Part shown: positions 16,868 through 25,431 of the stretch, in pieces
Layout of the letters: the number at the start of each line of letters is the position of its first letter
How positions within the stretch are numbered: position 1 is the stretch's first letter
Notes under the pieces: model-generated
Told to the model about the DNA's origin: nothing
Database searches by the model: none
The model's input: the letters and a program-made list of their open reading frames with translations, nothing else
Translations under genes and position numbers: made by a program
Source: Magnetococcales bacterium DC0425bin3
Lineage (GTDB): Bacteria; Pseudomonadota; Magnetococcia; Magnetococcales; DC0425bin3
Assembly: GCA_002753665.1 (NCBI GenBank)
Contig: PEAP01000023.1
Span: 1 to 34,527 of the forward strand
Direction: 5' to 3'
DNA length: 34,527 nucleotides

Positions 16868-17596
16868 ATGACGGCCATGGTCACCATTCATTACGACCAG
16901 GAGCGCCATCGGGTTCCGGCCGGACGCACCCTGCTGGCGGCCCTGGAGGCGGTGGGGATGGTGTTCGTGCGGGGCGTGGGCTGCCGGGGCGGGGTGTGCG
17001 GCGCCTGCACCATCCTCTACCGGTTGGGGCAGGAGACCGACCTGCGGGTGGGCCTGCTGTGCCAGGAGGTGGTGGCCGAGGGCATGGAGATTTTGCCGCT
17101 GCCCTGGTTTCCGCAACGCAAGGCCCGCCACGACATGACCCTCGATTCGGGCGAAAGCCCCGATTTTCGGGTGATCAACCTCTACCCCGAGGTGACCCGC
17201 TGCATCATGTGCGGCGAATGCTCCCGGGTCTGCCCCGTGGAACTCGATGTGATGGGCTATGTGGGGATGATCAAGCGGGGTGACCTGAAGGGGGCGGCGC
17301 GGGAATCCTTCACCTGCATTCAATGCCAGGCCTGCGCCATGCGCTGCCCAGCCCGCATTCCCCAACCCAATGCCGCCTTGGCGGCCCGGCGGTATCATGG
17401 ACTGCACCAGGTGCGGCGGGCCGATCATCTGGCCGGGGCGGTGGCCCGGGCGGCAAGCGAGAAGATGAAACTGACCTTTCGCCGGCTGCGACGGATGTCT
17501 GCCGAGGAGTTGCGGATGCTCTACCAGCGGCGGGAAGTCGAACCGGCGGACGCCCCCCCCGGCACCTGGTTGCCGCAAGACGAGAGCCTGCTGTGA
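16868..17596 (+). CDS. frdB: Fumarate reductase/succinate dehydrogenase-type iron-sulfur subunit
   Basis: A 242-residue electron-transfer subunit. The N-terminal plant-type ferredoxin domain has Cys39, 44, 47 and 65 for a [2Fe-2S] cluster. The C-terminal half has CIMCGECSRVCP (Cys112, 115, 118, 122) and CIQCQACAMRCP (Cys150, 153, 156, 160). The last motif gives four Cys in CxxCxxCxxxCP spacing, so two [4Fe-4S] clusters are expected, unlike the [4Fe-4S] plus [3Fe-4S] of ordinary FrdB/SdhB. GGAGGG lies nine bases before the ATG at 16868. The stop overlaps a possible GTG start of frdA, suggesting translational coupling. No membrane-anchor gene is nearby, so electrons may come from a soluble donor. 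Related Fe-S subunits of other flavoenzymes are an alternative. Confidence 0.85.
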   Translation: MTAMVTIHYDQERHRVPAGRTLLAALEAVGMVFVRGVGCRGGVCGACTILYRLGQETDLRVGLLCQEVVAEGMEILPLPWFPQRKARHDMTLDSGESPDFRVINLYPEVTRCIMCGECSRVCPVELDVMGYVGMIKRGDLKGAARESFTCIQCQACAMRCPARIPQPNAALAARRYHGLHQVRRADHLAGAVARAASEKMKLTFRRLRRMSAEELRMLYQRREVEPADAPPGTWLPQDESLL

Positions 17597-19341
17597 GCCC
17601 CGCCATGGATCGTGACCTGCCCAATCCCTTTCCGGAGCCGCTGCGCAGTTCCGCCCGGCTGGTGGAAGCCACCCGCGACCAGCGGCTGGCCCGGTCGCGG
17701 CGAGGGGAGGCCTTTCCCACCCTGTCCCTGGCGGAGCGGCAGGCCTGGGTGGAGGATTTTCATCCCGATCATCAGGAGGGGGGACGCCGGGAGTTGCGGG
17801 TCGGCGGGGCGGCCGGCACGGTGCTGCCGGTGGAACTGGCCGATCTGCTGGAGGCCTGGCCCCATCCGGCGGTGCGGATCGGGCCGATACCGGAACCGGA
17901 TCTCATCGCCGATGTGTTGATCCTGGGCGGTGGCGGCGCCGGCACGGCAGCGGCCATTGCCGCAGCGGAGGCCGGGGCAAAGGTGGTGATTGCCACCAAG
18001 CTGCGCCAGGGAGACAGCAATACCCTGATGGCCGAGGGTGGCATCCAGGTCGCTGACCAGGAATGCGACAGTCCGGTGCAGCATTTTTTGGACATTCTGG
18101 GCGGGGGGCATTTCAGCAGCGACCCCGAGCTGGCCCAGACCCTGGCCGCGGACGGCCCCGCCACCCTGCAGTGGCTGGAAGAGCTGGGCATGTTGTTCGA
18201 CAAGTATCCCACCGGGCGCATGAAGATCCGCCACGGCGGCGGCACCTCCCGCAAGCGGATGCATTCGGCCGGGGACGTGACCGGTCTGGAGCTGATGCGG
18301 GTGCTGCAGGACCGGGGGGCGGCCCTGGAGAACATCACCGTGCTGCCGTTCCAGCCGGCGGTGGAGCTGCTGACCGACGAGGCCGGTCGGGCGGCCGGGG
18401 CGGTGTTGTACCATCTGGTGCAGAAGCGGCTGCGGTCGGTGGCGGCCCGGGCCACGGTGCTGGCCACCGGGGGGCTGGGTCGGCTGCATCTGCGGGGGTT
18501 TCCCACCTCCAACCATTACGGCGCCACCGCCGACGGCCTGGTGCTGGCCTACCGGGCCGGGTTGCCCCTGCGGGACCTGCAGCACAACCAGTACCATCCC
18601 ACCGGCATCGCCTGGCCGGAGCGCAAGGTCGGGTTGCTGATCACCGAGAAGTTCCGCGGTCTGGGGGCCCAGCTTCTGAACCGCCATGGGGATGAATTCG
18701 TCCATCCCCTGGAACCCCGGGATGTCACCACGGCCGCCATCATTCGGGAATGCCGGGAATACGCCAACGGCGTGGCCACCGGGGAGGGCGGGATGGGGGT
18801 TTGGCTGGATATTCCCCTCATCGACCTGCTCCATGGGGTCGGCACCATCGAGCGGGAATTCCCTGGACGGTTCAAGGAATTCCATCACAAGGGCCTGGAC
18901 CTGCGGGTCCATCCCCTGCTGGCCTATCCGACCCTGCATTACCAGAACGGCGGGGTGGTGATCGCCCCCGATGGCGGCACCGACATCCCCGGGCTGTTGG
19001 CCGCCGGGGAAGTGACCGGGGGAACCCATGGCCGCAATCGGCTGATGGGCAACGCCCTGCTGGAGATCCTGGTGTTCGGACGCAGAGCGGGGCGGGCGGC
19101 GGCAGAATTCGCTTTCAACACCAAGGAATTGGGGGTTCCATCGACCGGGCATCTGGAGGTCTTTCTGGAGCAGTTGGCAACGGCAGGCGTTGACAAAAGC
19201 CGTTTCGCCCCTATTCTCCTCCCTTCATACGGTGGAAATCTGAAGCCGGGGCAGGCTGTACCCGGAGGCTCGCCGGCCAGCCCACGGGGGGAGCCGGTGG
19301 GGAGAGGCGCACCTGTGTTCGAGCCTGGCGCCGGATCTTGA
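17593..19341 (+). CDS. frdA: Fumarate reductase-type flavoprotein subunit
   Basis: A flavoprotein reducing fumarate to succinate (or the reverse). The FAD loop DVLILGGGGAGTAAA starts near residue 107, after an unusual N-terminal extension of about 105 residues. Active-site motifs are visible: QYHPTG, the Arg of EKFRGLGAQLLN, and THGRNRLMGNALLEILVFGRRAG. The segment GDSNTLMAEGGIQ places Asn143 where covalently flavinylated enzymes have His (SHT), so FAD should be bound non-covalently. From memory, this architecture resembles fumarate reductases of other reductive-TCA bacteria. The GTG at 17593 overlaps the frdB stop; the ATG at 17605 is an alternative start. About 45 residues at the C-terminus are Pro/Gly-rich and overlap what looks like the sucC leader. 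Confidence 0.87.
   Translation: MSPAMDRDLPNPFPEPLRSSARLVEATRDQRLARSRRGEAFPTLSLAERQAWVEDFHPDHQEGGRRELRVGGAAGTVLPVELADLLEAWPHPAVRIGPIPEPDLIADVLILGGGGAGTAAAIAAAEAGAKVVIATKLRQGDSNTLMAEGGIQVADQECDSPVQHFLDILGGGHFSSDPELAQTLAADGPATLQWLEELGMLFDKYPTGRMKIRHGGGTSRKRMHSAGDVTGLELMRVLQDRGAALENITVLPFQPAVELLTDEAGRAAGAVLYHLVQKRLRSVAARATVLATGGLGRLHLRGFPTSNHYGATADGLVLAYRAGLPLRDLQHNQYHPTGIAWPERKVGLLITEKFRGLGAQLLNRHGDEFVHPLEPRDVTTAAIIRECREYANGVATGEGGMGVWLDIPLIDLLHGVGTIEREFPGRFKEFHHKGLDLRVHPLLAYPTLHYQNGGVVIAPDGGTDIPGLLAAGEVTGGTHGRNRLMGNALLEILVFGRRAGRAAAEFAFNTKELGVPSTGHLEVFLEQLATAGVDKSRFAPILLPSYGGNLKPGQAVPGGSPASPRGEPVGRGAPVFEPGAGS
19190..19217 (+). promoter_or_regulatory. Sigma-70 promoter for sucCD inside the frdA 3' end
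   Basis: A perfect TTGACA (19190-19195), a 16-base spacer, then TATTCT (19212-19217). Transcription would start near 19224, about 170 bases upstream of sucC. It would allow sucCD expression separate from frdBA. Confidence 0.5.
19246..19332 (+). other. GC-rich potentially structured sucC leader
   Basis: Between the internal promoter and sucC, several hairpins can form: CCGGG/CCCGG (19246-19250 with 19261-19265), GGCTC/GAGCC (19267-19271 with 19291-19295) and GGCGC/GCGCC (19306-19310 with 19328-19332). The same bases encode the low-complexity tail of FrdA. I cannot match this to a known riboswitch class. Confidence 0.3.
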
Positions 19342-19392
19342 GGTCCGACGCGGATCGACGGATCATCATCATGTGACGAGGCAGGAGTCCCA

Positions 19393-20550
19393 ATGAACAT
19401 CCATGAATACCAAGCCAAGCAGATCCTAGCCAAGTATGGGGTCACGGTACCGCGCGGTCAGGTGGCCTACACTCCGGCGGAAGCCGAACAGGTGGCCAAG
19501 GAACTTGGCGGCAACGTCTTCGTGGTGAAGGCCCAGATTCACGCGGGGGGGCGCGGCAAGGGTGGCGGCGTCAAGGTGGTCAAGAGCGTGGAGGAGGTCC
19601 GCCAGAAGGCCAAGGACATGCTGGGCATGACCCTGGTCACCAAACAGACCGGTCCCAAGGGCAAGGAAGTCAAGCGGGTCTATGTCGAGGAAGGCTGCAA
19701 CATCGCCCGGGAACTCTATCTGGGCATGGTGGTCGATCGGGGCACCGGCCGGGTGACCATGATGGCTTCCACCGAAGGTGGCATGGAGATCGAGGAAGTG
19801 GCGGCCCGGACGCCCGAGAAGATCCTCAAGGAGGCCATCGACCCGGCGGTGGGCTTCACCGGCTTCCAGGCCCGCAACCTGGCCTTCGGCCTGGGGTTGG
19901 AGGGCAAGCAGGTGAACAAGGGGGTCAAGTTCATGACCAGCCTGTACAACGCCTTCGTGGACAAGGACTGCTCCCTGGTCGAGATCAATCCCCTGGTGGT
20001 GACCGGCGACGGTGACGTGATTGCCCTTGATGCCAAGATGAACTTCGAGAACAACGCCCTCTATCGGCACAAGGACCTGGAGGAACTGCGGGACTTCGAC
20101 GAGGAGAATCCCAAGGAGATCGAAGCCTCCAAGCACGAACTCAACTACATCGCCCTGGACGGCTCCATCGGCTGCATGGTCAACGGGGCCGGTCTGGCCA
20201 TGGCCACCATGGACATCATCAAGCTGAAGGGCAGCAGCCCGGCCAACTTCCTCGACGTGGGCGGCGGTGCCACCACCGAGCGGGTGACGGCGGCTTTCAA
20301 GTTGATTCTGTCCGACGAGAACGTCAAGGCCGTGCTGGTCAACATCTTCGGCGGCATCATGCGGTGCGATATCATCGCCCAGGGGATCGTCGAGGCGGCC
20401 AAGCAGGTCCACCTCAGCGTGCCCCTGGTGGTGCGCCTGGAGGGGACCAAGGTCAATGAGGGGAAGAAGATCCTGGCCGAGTCCGGCCTGCCCATCATTT
20501 CCGCCGACAACCTCAACGACGCCGCCGAAAAGGCGGTGGCGGCCATCTAA
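19393..20550 (+). CDS. sucC: Succinyl-CoA synthetase (ADP-forming) beta subunit
   Basis: This 385-residue subunit has the ATP-grasp domain at the N-terminus ([34 protein letters not shown]) and the CoA-ligase domain at the C-terminus ([28 protein letters not shown]). With SucD it interconverts succinate + CoA + ATP and succinyl-CoA + ADP + phosphate. In this context it probably makes succinyl-CoA from the succinate produced by FrdAB for the 2-oxoglutarate synthase KorAB. AGGAG lies six bases before the ATG. Confidence 0.97.
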   Translation: MNIHEYQAKQILAKYGVTVPRGQVAYTPAEAEQVAKELGGNVFVVKAQIHAGGRGKGGGVKVVKSVEEVRQKAKDMLGMTLVTKQTGPKGKEVKRVYVEEGCNIARELYLGMVVDRGTGRVTMMASTEGGMEIEEVAARTPEKILKEAIDPAVGFTGFQARNLAFGLGLEGKQVNKGVKFMTSLYNAFVDKDCSLVEINPLVVTGDGDVIALDAKMNFENNALYRHKDLEELRDFDEENPKEIEASKHELNYIALDGSIGCMVNGAGLAMATMDIIKLKGSSPANFLDVGGGATTERVTAAFKLILSDENVKAVLVNIFGGIMRCDIIAQGIVEAAKQVHLSVPLVVRLEGTKVNEGKKILAESGLPIISADNLNDAAEKAVAAI

Positions 20551-20564
20551 GGAGCGATGATCCA

Positions 20565-21440
20565 ATGAGCATTTTCGTGGATGCCAACACCCGTGTGATA
20601 TGCCAGGGTTTCACCGGCGCCAACGGCACTTTCCATTCCGAGCAGGCCATCGCTTACGGCACCAAGATGGTGGGCGGGGTTACCCCCGGCAAGGGCGGGA
20701 CCAAACATCTGGACCTGCCGGTATTCAATACCGTGGCCGAGGCGGTCAATGCCACCGGCGCCAACGCCTCCGTGATCTTCGTGCCGCCGCCGTTCGCAGC
20801 CGATGCCATCATGGAAGCCGCCGCCGCCGGGGTGGAGATCTGCGTCTGCATCACCGAGGGGATTCCGGTGCTGGACATGGTGAAGGTGAAGCGCTACCTC
20901 TCCGACAAGAAGACCCGCCTCATCGGTCCCAACTGCCCCGGCGTCATCACCCCCGGCGCCTGCAAGATCGGCATCATGCCCGGTCCCATCCACAAGCCCG
21001 GCAAGGTGGGTGTGGTGTCCCGCTCCGGCACCCTGACCTACGAGGCGGTGGCCCAGACCACGGCCGTCGGCCTGGGGCAGTCAACCTGCGTGGGATTGGG
21101 CGGTGACCCCATCAACGGCACCAACTTCATCGATTGCCTGTCCCGGTTCCAGGACGATCCGCAGACCGAGGCCATCATCATGATCGGTGAGATCGGCGGC
21201 ACCGCCGAGGAAGAGGCGGCCCAGTACATCAAGAACCATGTGACCAAACCGGTGGTGGGCTTCATTGCCGGTTCCACCGCCCCTCCCGGCAAGCGCATGG
21301 GCCATGCCGGGGCCATCATTTCCGGCGGCAAGGGCACGGCGGCGGAGAAGTTCGCCGCCCTGGAGTCCGCCGGTGTGTTCATCTCCAAGAGTCCGGCCGA
21401 TCTGGGAGCCACGGTTCTCAGGGCCATGAAGAAGGGCTGA
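20565..21440 (+). CDS. sucD: Succinyl-CoA synthetase alpha subunit
   Basis: A 291-residue subunit with the CoA-binding Rossmann domain ([17 protein letters not shown]) and the ligase domain holding the phosphorylated His247 in [21 protein letters not shown] and the PING segment are also typical. It starts 14 bases after sucC with AAGGAG overlapping the sucC stop, so the two are co-translated. A strong hairpin follows. Confidence 0.97.
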   Translation: MSIFVDANTRVICQGFTGANGTFHSEQAIAYGTKMVGGVTPGKGGTKHLDLPVFNTVAEAVNATGANASVIFVPPPFAADAIMEAAAAGVEICVCITEGIPVLDMVKVKRYLSDKKTRLIGPNCPGVITPGACKIGIMPGPIHKPGKVGVVSRSGTLTYEAVAQTTAVGLGQSTCVGLGGDPINGTNFIDCLSRFQDDPQTEAIIMIGEIGGTAEEEAAQYIKNHVTKPVVGFIAGSTAPPGKRMGHAGAIISGGKGTAAEKFAALESAGVFISKSPADLGATVLRAMKKG

Positions 21441-21448
21441 ACCCTGTC

Positions 21449-21491
21449 GCACCGGTCCCCTCACCGTGCGGTACGGGGAGGGGACCGGTGC
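21449..21491 (+). terminator. Perfect 14-bp hairpin after sucD
   Basis: GCACCGGTCCCCTC (21449-21462) pairs with GAGGGGACCGGTGC (21478-21491); the loop itself contains CCGT/ACGG. No T run follows. It may be a Rho-assisted terminator or a 3'-end stabiliser. The rest of the 236-base gap to korA shows no gene. Confidence 0.5.
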
Positions 21492-21676
21492 GCTGGCTCG
21501 AAGCTCCAGGGCCCTGGGCGGGCCGGCGGGGCATGGACGTTCCGCGGCCTGTGCCATAGTATTCAACCATCCAAATCATCAATTGAGGAGGGCGAGGACC
21601 GTTTTCGCCCGTCGGCGGGAAAGCGGCCAGGGAGGGTCATGTCCGTCGCAGGTAAACTCGAAAAGGGGACAGACGC

Positions 21677-23392
21677 ATGTCGAAGAAGGACATCATCATC
21701 CGCGTGGCCGGCGAAGGAGGAGAAGGCATCATCTCCACCGGAGACTTCATCGCCGCGGCCTGCGCCAGGGCGGGGATGGACGTGTATACGTTCAAGACCT
21801 TCCCGGCGGAGATCAAGGGCGGTTACGCCATGTATCAGGTCCGCGCCAGTTCCGAAAAGGTTTACAACCAGGGCGACAGCTTCGACGTGTTCTGCGCCTT
21901 CAACGGCGAGGCCTTCGAACTGAACAGACACCTGATGGTGCCTGGCACCGCGGTGGTCTACGATTTTCCTGGCGGGGATTTCGATCCCGGTCCACTGCCC
22001 GAAGGGGTGATCGGCTATCCGATTCCCATGTCCCAGGCCGCCAAGGATCTCAAATCCTACCGCTCCAAAAATATGGTTGCCATCGGCGCCTTGTCGGTCC
22101 TCTTCAATATCAGCGAAGAGACCATCAAGAAGGTCCTCAACAAGAAGTTCGCCAAGAAGGGCGCCGAAGTTCTCAATCACAACCTGGAAGCCTTCGACAA
22201 GGGCAAGGAACTGGGCAGGGCCTTGGAGAAGAAGGACGCCTGGAAGGTATCGGATCCGTTGCCGCCCCATGACGTGATCGTCATCGCCGGCAACGATGCC
22301 GTGGGCCTGGGGGCCATCATCGGCGGGTTGCAGTTCTTCTCCGCCTATCCCATCACCCCGGCCACCGAGATCGCCAAGTATGTGGCCATCCACCTGCCCA
22401 AGCGGGGGGGGGATCTGGTGCAGGCCGAGGACGAAATCGCTTCCATTTCCCAGGTGCTGGGCGCCAGCTATGCCGGCAAGAGGTCCATGACCGCCACTTC
22501 CGGTCCGGGCCTGGCCCTGATGTCGGAAATGCTGGGCATGGCCGCCATGAGCGAAACGCCGGTGATGGTGGTGGACGTGCAGCGGGGTGGTCCCTCCACG
22601 GGCATGCCCACCAAGCATGAACAGTCGGACCTGTTTCTGGCCATCCATGGCGTCCATGGCGATGCCCCCCGGCTGGTGCTGTCGGTGGAGGACGTGAAGG
22701 ATTGCGTCGATATGACGGTGGATGCGTTGAACCTGGCCGAGAAATATCAGGTGCCGGTGATTCTGATGTCCGACGGTTCCCTGGCCTTCTCCACCCAGAC
22801 CATTCCCACGCCCGATCCGGCCAAATACCAGGTGGTGACCCGCAAGCGCTGGGACGGCCAGGGGACCTACAAACGCTACCAGATGACCGACGATCTCATC
22901 TCTCCCATGGCCGATCCGGGGACGCCCAACGCCATGCACATCGCCACCGGTCTGGAACATGGCGAAACCGGAGCGCCCAACTGGAACCCGCAGAACCATT
23001 GGGACATGCACAAGAAGCGCTTCAACAAGCTGGACCGGGTGGTCAAGGAATACAAGCCGGTGGAGATCCATGGCGAGGGTCGGGCCGATGTGGGCATCAT
23101 CACCTGGGGCAGCACCATCGGCGTGGTGCGGGAGGCGGTGGAGCGTTTGCGCGCCCAGGGGGTCAAGGTCAAGGGGTTCTATCCGAAACTGATGTGGCCC
23201 ATGCCCGTGGAACAGTATGAGGCCTTTGCCGCCACCTGTGGCAAGATTCTGGTGCCCGAGGTCAATTTCCAGGGTCAACTGGCCCATTTCATCCGTGCGG
23301 AAACCTCCATCAAGCCGATCCGCTACAACATCTGTGGGGGTCTGCCCTTCACTCCGTCCATGATCGTCGACAAAGTCAAGGAGCTGATCTGA
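21677..23392 (+). CDS. korA: 2-oxoglutarate:ferredoxin oxidoreductase alpha subunit (gamma-alpha fusion)
   Basis: A 571-residue protein. Residues 1 to about 190 are the gamma domain (IRVAGEGGEGIISTGDF, TFPAEIKGGYAMYQVR). The alpha domain follows, with SAYPITPATEIAKY near 224 and VQAEDEIASISQVLGASYAGKRSMTATSG-type sequence; STGMPTKHEQSDL is typical of 2-oxoacid synthases of the KorA type. With KorB it interconverts 2-oxoglutarate + CoA and succinyl-CoA + CO2 using ferredoxin. Its neighbours sucCD make succinyl-CoA, which supports 2-oxoglutarate as substrate. AAGGGG lies eight bases before the ATG. It overlaps korB by one base (TGATG). Confidence 0.93.
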   Translation: MSKKDIIIRVAGEGGEGIISTGDFIAAACARAGMDVYTFKTFPAEIKGGYAMYQVRASSEKVYNQGDSFDVFCAFNGEAFELNRHLMVPGTAVVYDFPGGDFDPGPLPEGVIGYPIPMSQAAKDLKSYRSKNMVAIGALSVLFNISEETIKKVLNKKFAKKGAEVLNHNLEAFDKGKELGRALEKKDAWKVSDPLPPHDVIVIAGNDAVGLGAIIGGLQFFSAYPITPATEIAKYVAIHLPKRGGDLVQAEDEIASISQVLGASYAGKRSMTATSGPGLALMSEMLGMAAMSETPVMVVDVQRGGPSTGMPTKHEQSDLFLAIHGVHGDAPRLVLSVEDVKDCVDMTVDALNLAEKYQVPVILMSDGSLAFSTQTIPTPDPAKYQVVTRKRWDGQGTYKRYQMTDDLISPMADPGTPNAMHIATGLEHGETGAPNWNPQNHWDMHKKRFNKLDRVVKEYKPVEIHGEGRADVGIITWGSTIGVVREAVERLRAQGVKVKGFYPKLMWPMPVEQYEAFAATCGKILVPEVNFQGQLAHFIRAETSIKPIRYNICGGLPFTPSMIVDKVKELI

Positions 23393-24267
23393 TGTCCTCC
23401 GCCGCCCTGAATCAAGTCCAGTTGAAGCCCAAGGATTACAAGTCCGAGGTGTCGGTGGTGTGGTGCCCCGGCTGCGGTCACTTCGGCATCCTCAACGCCA
23501 TCTACCGGGCCTTCTCCGAGCTGGGGGTCGATCCCACCAAGGTGATGGCCATCTCCGGGATCGGCTGTTCCTCCCGGACCCCGTACTTCATCCAGTCGTA
23601 CAAGATGCACACCCTGCACGGCCGGGCCGGGGCCGTGGGCTCCGGGGCGCAGATCGCCCGTCCGGACCTGGCGGTGGTGGTGACCGGGGGCGACGGCGAT
23701 GGTTTTTCCATCGGCGGCGGGCACATGCCCCACATGGCCCGCAAGAATGTGGACCTGACCTACATCCTCTACGACAACGGCATCTACGGTCTCACCAAGG
23801 GCCAGTACAGCCCCACCTCACGGCCGGAGTTGAAGGCCTACACCACCCCCTATGGCGGTCCCGAGGAGCCCATGGAGCCGCTGCTGTACATGCTGACCTA
23901 CGGCGCCACCTATGTGGGTCAGGCGTTTGCCGGCAAGCCCAAGGTTTGCGCCGATCTGATCAAGGGCGCCCTGGCCCACAAGGGGTTCAGCTACGTCAAT
24001 ATCTTCAGCCAATGCACCAGCTTCAACTATCTCGACACCATTGAGTATTACCGGGATCTGATGGAGGACGTGCCCGCGGAGCATGATGTGACCGATCTGG
24101 GTGCGGCCATGGCATTGGCCCGGCGTCCCAACGGCAAGGCCCCCATGGGTCTGCTCTACAAGGTGGACAAGCCGACCCTGACCGACCGGCTGGCCGACAT
24201 CCGCAAGCGGGTGGGTGGCACGCCGGACTACGATCTGAAGAAAATCATCGACCTTTCCCGGCCGTAA
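23392..24267 (+). CDS. korB: 2-oxoglutarate:ferredoxin oxidoreductase beta subunit
   Basis: This 291-residue TPP subunit shows WCPGCGHFGILNA near residue 24, GIGCSSRTPYF, HGRAGAVGSGAQIARP, and the TPP/Mg motif GGDGDGFSIGGGH near 100 followed by YDNGIYGLTKGQ. CPGC and the later Cys residues probably bind the [4Fe-4S] cluster. The start codon shares one base with the korA stop. No separate ferredoxin-like delta subunit is encoded, as expected for two-subunit KorAB enzymes. Confidence 0.95.
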   Translation: MSSAALNQVQLKPKDYKSEVSVVWCPGCGHFGILNAIYRAFSELGVDPTKVMAISGIGCSSRTPYFIQSYKMHTLHGRAGAVGSGAQIARPDLAVVVTGGDGDGFSIGGGHMPHMARKNVDLTYILYDNGIYGLTKGQYSPTSRPELKAYTTPYGGPEEPMEPLLYMLTYGATYVGQAFAGKPKVCADLIKGALAHKGFSYVNIFSQCTSFNYLDTIEYYRDLMEDVPAEHDVTDLGAAMALARRPNGKAPMGLLYKVDKPTLTDRLADIRKRVGGTPDYDLKKIIDLSRP

Positions 24268-24293
24268 GGCTGGTTGTCCGATGGGTGGGGGGT

Positions 24294-24309
24294 GGGCCGC
24301 GGACGGCCC
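24294..24309 (+). other. Short GC hairpin after korB
   Basis: GGGCCG (24294-24299) pairs with CGGCCC (24304-24309) across a four-base loop, 27 bases after the korB stop. No T run follows. It may cap the korAB message. Confidence 0.35.
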
Positions 24310-24409
24310 GCTCCCCGCTGCCGTGGCAGCCGGTGAGCGGCGGCCACTCCGGGGGGAGGGAGACCCCTGCTGGGATTCGGTTTGGCTCTGGATGGGAGAT
24401 GTCTCGATC

Positions 24410-25051
24410 ATGGCGCTGAAACGATTTGCCGACCGGGAGGCGTTGCTGGGTGCCCATGGCCGGGATGGCACCCTGGCGGACGCCGATCTGAGCGATCTGG
24501 ACTTGGCGGGTCTGGACCTGAGCGGATTGGATCTTTCCGGCACGGTGTGCAACGGCGCCAGTCTGGTCGGGGCGGTGCTGGATGGCTGCGATTGCACAAC
24601 CCTGTTCGGGCAGAAGATGGACCTGACCGGGGCCAGCTTCCGGGGGGCGCGGCTGGAGGACTGTTTTTTCCAGCACGGCCGTTTGGAGGGGGCGGACTTC
24701 ACCGGGGCCATGGTGAGGAGGGGCCGGATTTTCATGTGCCAGGCCCAAAATACAAAATTCGTACAGGCGGATTTGACGGACAGCGAGCTTTTAGGTACAA
24801 ATTTCACTGACGCCGATTTTTCCGGGGCCAATCTGTCCCGGGCGGTGCTGCGGGAGGCCGTTCTGGAGGGGGCTCGCCTGATCGACTGCGATCTGCGGGA
24901 GACCGATTTTCGCAAGGCCAACGTCAACCGGGCCATCTGCCGGAACGTGCAGGCCGAGGGCGCGCTTTATTATGGCCGGTCTCCCTGGGACGGCCAGACG
25001 GCGGCGGAGCAGGACTGGGAAGGCCGGCTGCCGCGCTTCGACGGTGAATGA
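24410..25051 (+). CDS. Pentapeptide-repeat protein
   Basis: A 213-residue protein dominated by A(D/N)LXX-type repeats between residues 20 and 190 (LSDLDLAGLDLSGLDLSG, ADFTGA, ADLTDSELLGTNFTDADFSG, ANLSRAVLREAVLEGARL). These predict a right-handed quadrilateral beta helix. The N-terminus (MALKRFADREALL) is a short helix and the last 25 residues are non-repetitive. GGGAGA lies ten bases before the chosen ATG; the frame extends upstream without protein-like sequence. Some family members mimic DNA and bind gyrase, but most have no known role. It sits between korAB and sdhE, whose start is close to its stop. No function is assigned. Confidence 0.88.
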   Translation: MALKRFADREALLGAHGRDGTLADADLSDLDLAGLDLSGLDLSGTVCNGASLVGAVLDGCDCTTLFGQKMDLTGASFRGARLEDCFFQHGRLEGADFTGAMVRRGRIFMCQAQNTKFVQADLTDSELLGTNFTDADFSGANLSRAVLREAVLEGARLIDCDLRETDFRKANVNRAICRNVQAEGALYYGRSPWDGQTAAEQDWEGRLPRFDGE

Positions 25052-25076
25052 GGGGGCCCCGGACGGGGCGTGCAGG

Positions 25077-25340
25077 GTGGACACTGAAGCGGAATCCTTG
25101 GCAGCGCGCCGCCGGCGGTTGGCCTTCGTGATGGGGCGCCGCTCCATGCTGGAAATGGAGACGTTGCTGGCGCGCCACCTGACTTCAGCCCTGGACTCCC
25201 TGGACGCTGCCGGCTGCCGGGCCCTGGAAATTCTCCTGCAACAGACCGACAATGACCTGCTGGACTGGATCGCCGGGGTCGCCCCCATTCCGCCGGAGGT
25301 GGATGCCGGTTTGATCCAACGGCTGCGTGGCGGACGCTGA
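25077..25340 (+). CDS. sdhE: SdhE/SDHAF2-like FAD assembly factor
   Basis: About 87 residues from GTG at 25077; GTG at 25044, overlapping the previous stop, is an alternative (98 residues). The family pattern is clear: AARRRRLAFVMGRRSMLEMETLL, then LQQTDNDLLDWIAGVAPIP. SdhE proteins promote covalent FAD attachment to SdhA/FrdA. The key RGxxE motif reads RSMLE here, with Ser replacing the conserved Gly. FrdA in this window also lacks the FAD-linking His, so the client may be another flavoprotein or the function may differ. Confidence 0.85.
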   Translation: MDTEAESLAARRRRLAFVMGRRSMLEMETLLARHLTSALDSLDAAGCRALEILLQQTDNDLLDWIAGVAPIPPEVDAGLIQRLRGGR

Positions 25341-25431
25341 CAGGCAACCAGCCGTTGGTTTTCGGACGACGAAGCACTCTTCGGCCCGCCGCGGCGGGAC
25401 CTGCAACCATCAACTGCAAGGAGTTGGCTCG

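Noticed and set aside
19230-19345. Possible cobalamin-type riboswitch upstream of sucC (GGTGGAAATC-like start)
   Set aside because: The B12-box and the later conserved AGCCAGGAGACC-like core are missing; only generic GC hairpins remain.
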